A stretch of 43,466 nucleotides of DNA from an uncultured Prevotella sp. (GTDB lineage: Bacteria > Bacteroidota > Bacteroidia > Bacteroidales > Bacteroidaceae). Under the pieces are notes generated by a model, which was not told the origin of the DNA, did not search any database, and saw only the letters and a program-made list of their open reading frames with translations. Both the position numbers and the translations under genes were made by a program. The stretch covers positions 1 through 43,466 of the forward strand of contig CAAGKM010000009.1 of the NCBI GenBank assembly GCA_900770395.1, written 5' to 3'. How positions within the stretch are numbered: the first letter of the stretch is position 1; every line of letters begins with the position of its first letter. Of this stretch, positions 16,135 through 24,433 are shown piece after piece.

Positions 16135-17305
16135 GGTAACATTTTGGATATGTGCGGCACTCGTAATCTATACTTATATAGGTTACGGAGTGCTGCTTTA
16201 CTTTTTAGTGAGGTTAAAGCGGTTATTGCACAAAGACAGGAAACAGCCTGATATTGTGAGTGATAAAGATTTGCCAGATGTTACATTTATGGTCTGCGCC
16301 TACAACGAGCAAGACGTGGTGGACATGAAGATTGCAAACACCCGCGCCCTCGACTATCCCAAGGACAAACTCCATATTGTATGGGTGACCGACGGCAGCG
16401 ACGACACAACCAATGAGCGGCTTGCGAGCTACAGCGAGGTGAGGGTGCTTTACCAGCCCGAGCGTAAGGGTAAGACAGCCGCGCTCAACCGTGGACTTGC
16501 TCTTGCCGAGACCAGCATAGTGATAATGACCGACGCCAACACCATGGTGAACAAAGGCGCCATCAGGGAGACAGTGAGACTGATGGCAGACCCCAAGGTG
16601 GGATGCGTGGCAGGCGAGAAGCGCGTGATGACCAAGACCGAAGGCGAGATAGCCGCCGAGGGCGAGGGACTCTACTGGAAATACGAAAGCAAGCTGAAAA
16701 GTCTCGACAGCGAGCTTTACTCCGCAATGGGAGCAGCCGGCGAGTATTGTGCGGTGCGAAAAGAACTGTGCCGCACGATGCCTGAGAACACTCTGCTCGA
16801 CGACTTCATCCTTTCGATGCTTATCGTAAAACAAGGCTACAGAATTGCCTATACATCAAAGGCATACGCCATGGAGACAGGCTCCGAGAACCTTGTGGAG
16901 GAATCAAAGCGCAAACAGCGAATAGCCGCAGGCGGACTGCAAAGCATCTGGTGGCTCAAGAGCATGGCGCTGCCATGGAACAACCTCATTGTGGCATTCC
17001 AGTTAGTGAGCCACAGATTTCTGCGCTGGAGCATCACCCCGGTGGCGCTCATGGCACTGATACCAATCAACACCGCCCTCGTGCTGTGCAATGCCGGAGC
17101 ATGCTACACCATAATATGGTGCCTGCAGATACTGTTTTATATCTCGGCATTCATAGGCTATGCAATGTCAGCCAAGGGGAAAAAGAACAAGCTGTTCTAC
17201 ATAGCGTTCTACTTCCTGTTTATGAATGTCAACGTATTCCGTGGAATGAAGTACCTCGCAACTCACAAAGGCGGAGGAACATGGGAAAAAGCTAAGAGAA
17301 GTTAA
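16124..17305 (+). CDS. Glycosyltransferase family 2, membrane-anchored
   Basis: A 393-residue GT2 enzyme. One N-terminal membrane helix (about 4-26) precedes the GT-A domain: VCAYNEQDVVDMKIAN (start of the fold), VTDGSDDTT, and IVIMTDANTMV carrying the DxD-type metal site. Further on are GAAGEYCAVRKEL, DDFILSMLIV, and KQRIAAGGLQSIWW in place of the processive QxxRW. At least three helices follow (about 300-385). This is the layout of BcsA/HAS-like or PgaC-like synthases, but product is unknown. The gene starts inside the last codons of rng, an arrangement suggesting translational coupling. A second ATG lies one codon in. Confidence 0.85.
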   Translation: MMLKVTFWICAALVIYTYIGYGVLLYFLVRLKRLLHKDRKQPDIVSDKDLPDVTFMVCAYNEQDVVDMKIANTRALDYPKDKLHIVWVTDGSDDTTNERLASYSEVRVLYQPERKGKTAALNRGLALAETSIVIMTDANTMVNKGAIRETVRLMADPKVGCVAGEKRVMTKTEGEIAAEGEGLYWKYESKLKSLDSELYSAMGAAGEYCAVRKELCRTMPENTLLDDFILSMLIVKQGYRIAYTSKAYAMETGSENLVEESKRKQRIAAGGLQSIWWLKSMALPWNNLIVAFQLVSHRFLRWSITPVALMALIPINTALVLCNAGACYTIIWCLQILFYISAFIGYAMSAKGKKNKLFYIAFYFLFMNVNVFRGMKYLATHKGGGTWEKAKRS

Positions 17306-17343
17306 AAATAACAGAGAAATACAGCAGTATAGATTTTTTTTTA

Positions 17344-17351
17344 TAACTTTG
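17344..17351 (+). promoter_or_regulatory. -7 box upstream of the hybrid histidine kinase
   Basis: TAACTTTG is an exact match to TAnnTTTG and lies 46 bases before the ATG at 17398. The expected TTTG about 20 bases upstream is not clear. It suggests the kinase starts its own transcript rather than reading through from the GT2. Confidence 0.55.
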
Positions 17352-17397
17352 TTGCGAAATTTATTATAATACTATAATAACCATAAAGTTGAGCAAA

Positions 17398-18648
17398 ATG
17401 GAAACAGATAAAATAAGACTCTTGGAAGACGAGCTCAAGGCTACAAAGGCAAAGCTGCAGCAAGTACAAAAAGAGCTTGATGATGTGAAGCTAAAACTTG
17501 AGGACAACAAGAAAGCGGCAGAGTCAGCACAACGTGCCAACAAGATGAAGTCGCTGTTTCTTGCCAACATGAGCCACGAGATACGCACGCCGCTGAATGC
17601 CGTTGAGGGCTTCTCACGCATCATGTCGGAGACTGACGACCAGGAAGAGCGCTACAAATACATGGAAATCATTGAGAGCAACAATGCCCGCCTGCTCAAC
17701 CTCATCAACGAGATTCTCGACCTCTCGAGGATGGAATCCGGAAAAGTAAAAATAAAGAAGGAACTCGTAAATCTTGACGACATGTGCAAGAGCATATCGC
17801 AGATTTTCAAATTCCGCTTTGGCGATCAAGTAAAGATGGACTGGCGCAAGACCGACACTCCAATCACACTCTATACCGACGAGAACCGCATCACACAAGT
17901 ATTCTCAAATCTCATCAGCAACGCCTTAAAGCACACGATGGAAGGAACCATATCGTTCGGTTACGAGCTGAACGAGAAGGAGAACATCGTGGAGTTCTTT
18001 GTGGAGGACACCGGCTCGGGCATAGCGCCTGAGGACATCGACAACATCTTTACAACATATATGTCGCGCGATGCCGAAGAGCAGAAAGGCCACGGTCTGG
18101 GACTGGCGCTGTGCAAGGTTATCATTGAGAAGCTGCACGGAAAAATATGGGTGAGCTCAAAATTAGGCGAAGGCTCAAAGTTCACGTTCACACTGCCGTT
18201 TGATGGAAAGATCGGCGGCAACGGAACAGGTCCGAACATGACGCTCATCCGCACACTGCGTGTCACCGACAACCCAAAGGACAAGGACATGAAGCTAATC
18301 ATGGTGGCAGAGGACGAGGACACCAACTACAAACTCGTGGAGAGCGTGCTCGGCAAGCGCTACAAGCTGATTAGGGCAAACGATGGCATCGAGGCTGTCA
18401 CCATGCAGGAGGAATATAAGCCAAACCTTATTCTCATGGACATCAGGATGCCAAACATGAATGGACTTGATGCTACCCGAATAATAAAGGAGGTGAACAG
18501 CAAGGTGCCTATAATAGCGCTGAGCGCCTATGCGTTCGACTCCGACATCAAGGAGGCAAAAGAGGCAGGCTGCGACGACTTCATACCAAAGCCGTTCAAG
18601 CTGGAAGACCTGATTGACACCATAGCCAGCTATCTGGCAAAAGCATAA
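17398..18648 (+). CDS. Soluble hybrid histidine kinase with C-terminal receiver
   Basis: A cytoplasmic protein of 416 residues if begun at ATG 17398; a TTG three codons earlier is less likely. Order: N-terminal coiled coil (1-50), HisKA with the phospho-His at about 60 in LANMSHEIRTPLN, HATPase with N-box (163-180, NRITQVFSNLISNALKH), DTGSGI (204-209) and GHGLGLALCKVI (231-242), then a receiver (298-416) with the phospho-acceptor Asp348 in LILMDIRMPNMNG and Lys398 in IPKPF. There is no membrane segment and no PAS, GAF or other sensor fold, so what it senses is unclear; the coiled coil may take a partner's signal. No output domain is fused and no response regulator is adjacent. Confidence 0.92.
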   Translation: METDKIRLLEDELKATKAKLQQVQKELDDVKLKLEDNKKAAESAQRANKMKSLFLANMSHEIRTPLNAVEGFSRIMSETDDQEERYKYMEIIESNNARLLNLINEILDLSRMESGKVKIKKELVNLDDMCKSISQIFKFRFGDQVKMDWRKTDTPITLYTDENRITQVFSNLISNALKHTMEGTISFGYELNEKENIVEFFVEDTGSGIAPEDIDNIFTTYMSRDAEEQKGHGLGLALCKVIIEKLHGKIWVSSKLGEGSKFTFTLPFDGKIGGNGTGPNMTLIRTLRVTDNPKDKDMKLIMVAEDEDTNYKLVESVLGKRYKLIRANDGIEAVTMQEEYKPNLILMDIRMPNMNGLDATRIIKEVNSKVPIIALSAYAFDSDIKEAKEAGCDDFIPKPFKLEDLIDTIASYLAKA

Positions 18649-18661
18649 CAAAAAATAAAGA

Positions 18662-19717
18662 ATGACAATGGGTAAATTAGCGGTTATACGATACAGCTAT
18701 CTGATGTTGCTCATATTTCAGATAGTGCTCAGCATATTCACATTAGTAGGGCTTTGGGGCGGCACTGTCCCGCCATTGGGCAACACGGCAAGCGCCATGC
18801 TTGTGTATGTGCTGCCTCTGCTGATTGGCTTTAACATAATAATGATAATCCTGTGGCTCATCATGCGCCGCTGGATTATTGTAGCACTTCCCGCCATTAC
18901 AGTCCTGATGTGCATACCTTATATGCTCACTCTGGTGCAGCCCCGCACACATACAGCCGACACTCCTGACGCCATCAAGGTGGCAACCTACAATGTGGCA
19001 CTCTTCGGGCGCGAGACCAACGGGTTCATCGCCCAGGACATTCTCGCAGAGATGAAGCGCAACAATGTGGACATATGCTGCATGCAGGAGTATTCAAACA
19101 CAAGCGGCGACAAGAAGAACTCTGACAGCTACAAGCAGTACTTCCCATACATGGCAACGGGCAGGGGCGACATGGTGATTTACAGCAAATACCCAATAAA
19201 GAGCAGCAAGACCATTGACTTTGAGGAAACCAACAACAGCGCCATGTGGGCACTGGTGAACGTCAAGGGCAAGCAGGTGAAAGTGTTCAACGTTCACCTT
19301 GAGACCACAGGCTTCAACCGCACCCTTCACGCCGCCGGCAAGATGGAGATGCAAGGCCAGTCGGTGGAGACCAACTCGCTGCTCCACGCCATCTACAACA
19401 ACTACACCTTCGGCATGGTGGTGCGCAGCGGACAGGCTCAGATTGTGGCGCGCGAGGTGAGAGACGCCAAGGAGCCATGCATACTCTGCGGCGACTTCAA
19501 CGACGTGCCCTACTCTTTCACCTATAATACCATGCTCGGCAACATGGTCGACGGATTTAAGGAGTGCGGAAGCGGCTGGATGTACACCTACCGCGGCAAG
19601 AAGGCAGTGCGCATCGACTATATCTTTCACGACGAGGGCATGGAGGGAGTGAACTACTACAAGGTGCCGCTCACCTACTCCGACCACTATCCTGTGATAA
19701 TGAGCATCAAGCTGTAA
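18662..19717 (+). CDS. Membrane-anchored endonuclease/exonuclease/phosphatase family protein
   Basis: A 351-residue protein (or 349 from the ATG at 18668). Three N-terminal membrane helices (about 10-33, 42-65 and 68-92) are followed by an EEP domain (about 103-351): ATYNVALFG, CCMQEYSNT with the metal-binding Glu, NVHLETTGF, CGDFNDVPYS with the DxN pair, RIDYIFHDEG, and the catalytic TYSDHYPVIM. The family cuts phosphodiesters in DNA, RNA or lipids such as sphingomyelin. The anchored domain should face the periplasm, so a lipid or extracellular nucleic-acid substrate is plausible. It begins 14 bases after the kinase and may share its transcript. Substrate unknown. Confidence 0.85.
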   Translation: MTMGKLAVIRYSYLMLLIFQIVLSIFTLVGLWGGTVPPLGNTASAMLVYVLPLLIGFNIIMIILWLIMRRWIIVALPAITVLMCIPYMLTLVQPRTHTADTPDAIKVATYNVALFGRETNGFIAQDILAEMKRNNVDICCMQEYSNTSGDKKNSDSYKQYFPYMATGRGDMVIYSKYPIKSSKTIDFEETNNSAMWALVNVKGKQVKVFNVHLETTGFNRTLHAAGKMEMQGQSVETNSLLHAIYNNYTFGMVVRSGQAQIVAREVRDAKEPCILCGDFNDVPYSFTYNTMLGNMVDGFKECGSGWMYTYRGKKAVRIDYIFHDEGMEGVNYYKVPLTYSDHYPVIMSIKL

Positions 19718-19727
19718 AATCATCGGT

Positions 19728-21005
19728 ATGCTGCATGGTGTCAAGGCTATAAGCCCCCTGTTGGTATTCATATTGTTTTATCTCGCCACAAGCATCATTG
19801 TGGGCGACTTCTACAAGATTCCCATTATCGTGGGATTTCTTGTGTCGTGCGTCTATGGCGTAATAATCAGCACAGGGCGTCCGTTATCCAAACGGATAAA
19901 CACGTTCAGTCAGGGTGCCGGCTCACAGCAGATAATGCAGATGATTTGGATTTTCGTGTTTGCCGGAGCCTTTGCCAGCAGCGCAAAATCCATTGGCTGT
20001 ATCGACGCCACCGTAAATCTCACTTTATATTTTCTGCCTGCCAACATGCTGCTGGCAGGATTGTTTCTCGCCGCATGCTTCGTGTCGCTGAGCGTCGGCA
20101 CAAGCGTCGGCACCATCGTGACCCTCGTGCCCATTGCCGCTGGCGTGGCGCAACAGACCGGCTGCTCACAGGAGATGATTGTGGCGGTAGTTGTTGGAGG
20201 AGCGTTCTTTGGCGACAACCTCTCGTTCATAAGCGACACCACAATCGTAGCCACATCGTCGCAGGACTGCCGTCTGAGCGACAAGTTCAAGGCAAACATC
20301 CTGATAGTGCTTCCGGCGGCAATAGCAATCCTGATATTGTATATCATAATGGGAGCCGACATCAAGAGCCAGGCAACGCTGCATGAGATAGAGCCTGTAA
20401 AGGTGCTGCCATATCTTGTGGTGCTGTTTGCCGCACTTGCGGGACTGAACGTGATGGTGGTGCTCGGCACAGGAATAGCGCTCACGGGAATTATCGGACT
20501 ACTCAACGGCGACTGCGACATCTTCGGATGGTTCGCATCGCTCAACACCGGCGTGATAAGTATGGGCGAGCTGATTATTGTCACCATGCTGGCAGGAGGA
20601 ATGTTGGCGCTCATCAAGGAGAACGGCGGCATCGACTTCATCATCCACACACTGATAAAGGGCATAAAATCCAAACGCGGAGCTGAGCTCGCCATAGTGA
20701 CTCTGGTGGGCATCGTCGACATGTGCACCGCAAACAACACGGTGGCAATACTCACCGTGGGCGGCATCACCAAGCGCGTGTCGGAGCGCTACGGCATCGA
20801 CCCAAGGCGAGCCGCGTCGCTGCTCGACACAGCATCGTGCTGCGTGCAGGGCATAATCCCCTACGGCGCGCAGATACTCATGGCGGCAGGTCTGGGGGCT
20901 GTGGCTCCAATGGGTATTCTCGCATATCTTTATTACCCCTATTGTCTGCTGGCAATGCTCGTGCTTGCCATAATATTCAGGTATCCGAGGAGGTATTGCC
21001 GATGA
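19728..21005 (+). CDS. NhaC-family Na+/H+ antiporter
   Basis: A 425-residue integral membrane protein with about eleven hydrophobic segments. GGAFFGDNLSFISDTT (about 158-173) is the recognisable NhaC-type signature (usually GDNLSPLSDTT). CTANNTVAILTVG and IPYGAQILMA mark the second half of the inverted-repeat fold. The family exchanges internal Na+ for H+ (or malate/lactate pairs in some branches) across the inner membrane. It begins 11 bases after the EEP gene, and its TGA overlaps the ATG of the next gene as ATGA, so translation of the two is probably coupled. Confidence 0.88.
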   Translation: MLHGVKAISPLLVFILFYLATSIIVGDFYKIPIIVGFLVSCVYGVIISTGRPLSKRINTFSQGAGSQQIMQMIWIFVFAGAFASSAKSIGCIDATVNLTLYFLPANMLLAGLFLAACFVSLSVGTSVGTIVTLVPIAAGVAQQTGCSQEMIVAVVVGGAFFGDNLSFISDTTIVATSSQDCRLSDKFKANILIVLPAAIAILILYIIMGADIKSQATLHEIEPVKVLPYLVVLFAALAGLNVMVVLGTGIALTGIIGLLNGDCDIFGWFASLNTGVISMGELIIVTMLAGGMLALIKENGGIDFIIHTLIKGIKSKRGAELAIVTLVGIVDMCTANNTVAILTVGGITKRVSERYGIDPRRAASLLDTASCCVQGIIPYGAQILMAAGLGAVAPMGILAYLYYPYCLLAMLVLAIIFRYPRRYCR

Positions 21006-22111
21006 ACGTGGTACAGAGAAACTTCCTCCGCCTGCTGTCGGCAGGAACATTCGGCACCGATGACGCAATCGAGGCGATGTCGCCGTTCAAGTGGCGCCAG
21101 CTGTTTCGTCTGGCATCACTGCACGACGTGACACCAATGGTGTTCGACGGCATTGAGAGGCTGAAGAGCCAGTTTCACGTCAGCCTGCCAGCCGACCTGT
21201 ATGAGCAATGGCGCAAAGCAGTGGTTGAGGTTGAGCGCGACAATGAGCGGAAAAACGAAATCATAACAGCCGTATTCAGCGCCATGACCGCCATTAGGAC
21301 GTGCCCCGTGCTTATCAACGGGCAAAATCTCGCACAGTTCTATCCGACGGCGAGCCACAGGGCGGAGGGAAGCGTCGACTTATACATACCCGACGAGAAA
21401 CAGGCGCAGCAAGCCGCCGACTGGATGGACGAGCACTCAATGTCGCACGACGACACCGACAGCAATGTGACCAGATACGTGTTCGACGGCATTGCCGTGA
21501 ACTTTCACTGGACAATGCGCCACCTCACCAACCCCGTGCTCAACCGCAGACTGCAGAGCATAATAAACAAGGAGATGCGCTGCCGCGACTCCTACTATCT
21601 CACAGTCAACGGCATGCGGATAGAAGGAGTGCCGCCAACGCTTAATCTGCTGATGATAATCACGGGAATCACACAGCACATACTCAGCGACGGAATATCA
21701 CTGAAACTGTTCGTTGACCTCGGAATGTTCCTGCGCCGAATAGGCGACAAGGTTGACTACGTGCAGCTGCAGTCGCAGCTGAAAAAATTGGGGATGCAGA
21801 CCATGGCGAACATCATCGGAGGCATAATGATTGACGTGTTCCGGTTCGACGCCGACGAGCTGCCGTTTATGACCAAGGTGAGCAAGAAAGCCGACGGCAA
21901 AGCTATCGGCGACATGTTCACCGTAAACGGCAACACCTCAGCCGACTGGTATTTCACCCAGGGCAACCACATCTTCATCCGCGCCAACAACTCATCGGCA
22001 ATGCGGTGGCAAATACGCCACAGCGCAAAGCTCATGCGCTACTATCCCGGCGAGACGTTCACCAACTTCTTCGTGTCATTCGCCCACTCGCTGTCGCACA
22101 TCGAGGAATAA
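21002..22111 (+). CDS. Nucleotidyltransferase-like protein with degraded metal motif
   Basis: A 369-residue protein of the same family as 9082-10179. The aligned core is LINGQNLAQFYP then HRAEGSVDLYI (119-129), where the first Asp of the G-D-x-D pair is Ser124 and only Asp126 remains. The later acidic position also differs (IAVNFHWTM against VELHYRPSF). Metal-dependent catalysis is therefore doubtful; it may be a binding protein or pseudoenzyme. The start is ATG at 21002, overlapping the antiporter stop as ATGA; the same frame is open for about 280 bases upstream inside the antiporter gene, but that part has a low-complexity basic composition and is not coding. Its role beside an antiporter is unexplained. 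Confidence 0.7.
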   Translation: MNVVQRNFLRLLSAGTFGTDDAIEAMSPFKWRQLFRLASLHDVTPMVFDGIERLKSQFHVSLPADLYEQWRKAVVEVERDNERKNEIITAVFSAMTAIRTCPVLINGQNLAQFYPTASHRAEGSVDLYIPDEKQAQQAADWMDEHSMSHDDTDSNVTRYVFDGIAVNFHWTMRHLTNPVLNRRLQSIINKEMRCRDSYYLTVNGMRIEGVPPTLNLLMIITGITQHILSDGISLKLFVDLGMFLRRIGDKVDYVQLQSQLKKLGMQTMANIIGGIMIDVFRFDADELPFMTKVSKKADGKAIGDMFTVNGNTSADWYFTQGNHIFIRANNSSAMRWQIRHSAKLMRYYPGETFTNFFVSFAHSLSHIEE

Positions 22112-22121
22112 GCACATGCTC

Positions 22122-22249
22122 TCACGGAGCTAAATAAAGGATTCACGGAGCTAAAAGCTACATTCAGAATTCCAAACGATACATTCAGGATTCCAAACGA
22201 TACATTCAGGATTCCAAACGTATCGTTTACGGATACAAACGACACGTTT
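22122..22249. repeat. Tandem array of six 21-bp units
   Basis: Six consecutive 21-bp units start at 22122, 22143, 22164, 22185, 22206 and 22227. Units 3 and 4 differ at one position; others drift. Two 13-bp palindromes with arms AAACG/CGTTT (22216-22228 and 22237-22249) are spaced exactly 21 bases. In the antisense frame the units encode the heptapeptide SFGILNV several times, but I take that as a by-product of a unit length divisible by three. The array fills the gap between the nucleotidyltransferase-like gene and the PD40 promoter. Confidence 0.85.
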
Positions 22250-22307
22250 CGCAGACAGTTTTTTCTAAATCTTTATTAAAAGATTAGGTTATAAGAAATC
22301 TTTTGTG

Positions 22308-22315
22308 TAACTTTG
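22308..22315 (+). promoter_or_regulatory. -7 box for the PD40-like gene
   Basis: TAACTTTG matches TAnnTTTG and lies 24 bases before the ATG at 22340. No strong -33 element is visible; the upstream 60 bases are the tail of the 21-bp array and AT-rich sequence. Confidence 0.6.
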
Positions 22316-22339
22316 CCATAAATATTCAGCAAAGTAAAA

Positions 22340-23482
22340 ATGAAAAGATTATTTATAGCAGTAATGGCGGCAGCGGTGTGCTGCGGCGCCATGGCACAGA
22401 AGGCAAGAAAAGCGAAACGCCCGGCGGCGAGGCAGCCAAAGGTGGAGGTGGTTGAGGAAGACCCGCGGCTGGAGGAGATGCGCCAGTCGACCCAGAAGAT
22501 AATGTTCATCGACAGCGTAGTGGTGGACAAGGGCAAAATACTCAGCGTGCTCAACAAGACCAATGACATAGGCACCATAGCCAACCTCGGCAAACTGTTT
22601 CCCGGCGACGGCGACGCCGATTCATACGTGTTTGTCAACGAAATGGGCAACAGATGCTATTTCTCAAAGCAGGAGAGCGCACAATACGAGCTGTTCTCAA
22701 GTGACCTCATAGGCAATCAGTGGACAAACATCCAGCAGGTTACAGGCATTTGCGACAGCACGGAGCTCACCGAGAAGAACTATCCGTTTATGATGAGCGA
22801 CGGCATCACACTGTACTTCGCCGCACAGGGCGACGAGAGCATCGGCGGATGGGACATCTTCGTAACACGATACGACTCCGATGACAACACCTACCTGAAG
22901 GCGGAGAACATCGGCATGCCGTTCAACTCCACCGCCAACGACTACTTCTACATCGTCGACGACATCAACAACATCGGATGGTTTGCCACAGACCGACGGC
23001 AGCCTGATGGCAAGGTGTGCGTGTACACGTTCATCCCCAACGAGACACGCCAGAACTACAACACCGACAACATGAGCGAGGAGAAAATCGCAAGTCTGTC
23101 ATCGCTCCACAGCATAAAGGATACCTGGGGCAACGGCGACGAGCGGCGTGAGGCACTGCAGCGCCTGAATGCGGCAACGAAGAAGAAAACCGTGAAAAAC
23201 GACTTCTACTTTGTGGTCAACGACAACACCGTGTACACCCGCATGTCGGACTTCAGACACAGGGAGAATGCCGTGATGATGCAGGAGGTGATGGCAGCTA
23301 ATGCCAAGCTCGCACAGATGGAGGCGCGGCTGGAGAAATCACGTGCCTTCTATACCAAAGCCACAGCCTCGGACAAGGAAATAATGAGCAGCGAGATTCT
23401 CGACATGGAGCAGCAGGTGGAAGAGCTGCACAGGCTGATAGCGGCAAAGGAGAAGAAAATCCGCAATTCGGAAAACAGATGA
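22340..23482 (+). CDS. Secreted PD40/WD40-like beta-propeller protein
   Basis: A 380-residue protein with a signal peptide (KRLFIAVMAAAVCCGAMAQ, cleavage about 20), suggesting periplasmic or surface location. A basic linker (22-35) follows, then a region with propeller-type repeats: RCYFSKQESAQYELF, GITLYFAAQGDESIGGWDIF and NNIGWFATDRRQPDGK, the last resembling the PD40 motif of TolB- and PorE-like proteins. The C-terminal 75 residues are a coiled coil (MMQEVMAANAKLAQMEARLE and IAAKEKKIRN). No OmpA peptidoglycan-binding domain is fused. Function unknown; the fold suggests binding to another envelope protein. It has its own -7 box. Confidence 0.7.
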   Translation: MKRLFIAVMAAAVCCGAMAQKARKAKRPAARQPKVEVVEEDPRLEEMRQSTQKIMFIDSVVVDKGKILSVLNKTNDIGTIANLGKLFPGDGDADSYVFVNEMGNRCYFSKQESAQYELFSSDLIGNQWTNIQQVTGICDSTELTEKNYPFMMSDGITLYFAAQGDESIGGWDIFVTRYDSDDNTYLKAENIGMPFNSTANDYFYIVDDINNIGWFATDRRQPDGKVCVYTFIPNETRQNYNTDNMSEEKIASLSSLHSIKDTWGNGDERREALQRLNAATKKKTVKNDFYFVVNDNTVYTRMSDFRHRENAVMMQEVMAANAKLAQMEARLEKSRAFYTKATASDKEIMSSEILDMEQQVEELHRLIAAKEKKIRNSENR

Positions 23483-23546
23483 GCACGGGTTTATATAACC
23501 AAAATAATTCCAACACTAAACCAATAATTAAAAACATACAGAAATT

Positions 23547-24419
23547 ATGAAAAGACGCTTTCCAGAATCAGAGCTGATAATCAACAGCGACGGCAGCGTG
23601 TTCCACCTTCACCTGAAGCCCGGACAGATTGCCGACAAGATAATACTCGTGGGCGACCCGGGGCGTGTGGAGACGGTGGCACGCCATTTCGACAGCCGCG
23701 AGTGCGAGTGTGAGAGCCGCGAGTTCCACACCGTCACCGGCACATACAAGGGCAAGCGCATAACCGTGCAGAGCACCGGCATAGGCTGCGACAACATCGA
23801 CATTGTGATGAACGAGCTCGACGCGCTTGCCAACATCGACTTCAACACACGTGAGGAAAAACCCACACACCGCACGCTCACACTTGTGAGAGTGGGCACC
23901 TGCGGCGGACTGCAGCCCCACACCCCCATCGGCACATTCATTGCGTCGCAGAAGAGCATCGGCTTCGACGGGCTGCTCAACTTCTACGCAGGGCGCAACG
24001 ACGTGTGCGACCTTGACTTCGAGCACGCCTTCACAGAGCACATGCACTGGAACCCGCAACTGTGCGCGCCATACGTTATCGACAACAGCCCCGAACTGAT
24101 TGACCGCATCGCCAAGGACGACATGGTGCGCGGAGTGACCATTGCCTGCGGAGGATTCTTCGGACCGCAGGGGCGCCGGCTGCGCATACCGCTCGCCGAC
24201 CCTCAGCAGAACGAGAAGATTGAGAGTTTTGAATACAATGGGATGGTAATCACCAACTTCGAGATGGAGGGCAGCGCCCTCGCAGGACTCTCGGCACTAC
24301 TCGGCCATCACGCCATGACATGCTGCATGGTTGTGGCAAACCGCCGTGCGCAGGAGGCAAACGCAAACTACAAGAACGACATCGACACCCTGATAACCAT
24401 GGTGCTCGACAGAATATAA
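23547..24419 (+). CDS. udp: Nucleoside phosphorylase, uridine phosphorylase-like
   Basis: A 290-residue member of the PNP/UDP family. GDPGR (36-40) is the phosphate-binding loop, TGIGCDNIDIVMNEL (77-91) and RVGTCGGLQP (115-124) are core strands, and NFEMEGSALAGL near residue 235 holds the EMEG ribose-binding Glu. The family cleaves nucleosides with phosphate to base and ribose-1-phosphate. Uridine as substrate is the most likely call from overall resemblance to Bacteroidetes uridine phosphorylases, but purine nucleosides are not excluded. It is cytoplasmic. The gap to mnmE is only 14 bases, so the two may be co-transcribed. Confidence 0.85.
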   Translation: MKRRFPESELIINSDGSVFHLHLKPGQIADKIILVGDPGRVETVARHFDSRECECESREFHTVTGTYKGKRITVQSTGIGCDNIDIVMNELDALANIDFNTREEKPTHRTLTLVRVGTCGGLQPHTPIGTFIASQKSIGFDGLLNFYAGRNDVCDLDFEHAFTEHMHWNPQLCAPYVIDNSPELIDRIAKDDMVRGVTIACGGFFGPQGRRLRIPLADPQQNEKIESFEYNGMVITNFEMEGSALAGLSALLGHHAMTCCMVVANRRAQEANANYKNDIDTLITMVLDRI

Positions 24420-24433
24420 TCCACACACAGCAG

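Noticed and set aside
19094..19771. Long minus-strand frame antisense to the EEP-family gene
   Set aside because: His/Val/Ala-rich composition, no recognisable motif, and complete overlap with a gene whose catalytic motifs are clear.
20723..21001. N-terminal extension of the second nucleotidyltransferase-like protein
   Set aside because: This part is a basic low-complexity reading of the antiporter gene; the ATGA overlap at 21002 is the natural start.
22042..22245. Minus-strand frame encoding repeated SFGILNV heptapeptides
   Set aside because: It arises because 21 is divisible by three; it overlaps the 3' end of the nucleotidyltransferase-like gene and has no promoter box.
24320..24433. N-terminal extension of MnmE
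   Set aside because: MnmE proteins begin at the TIAAIATATG-type sequence; the upstream residues are an alternative frame of the phosphorylase gene.
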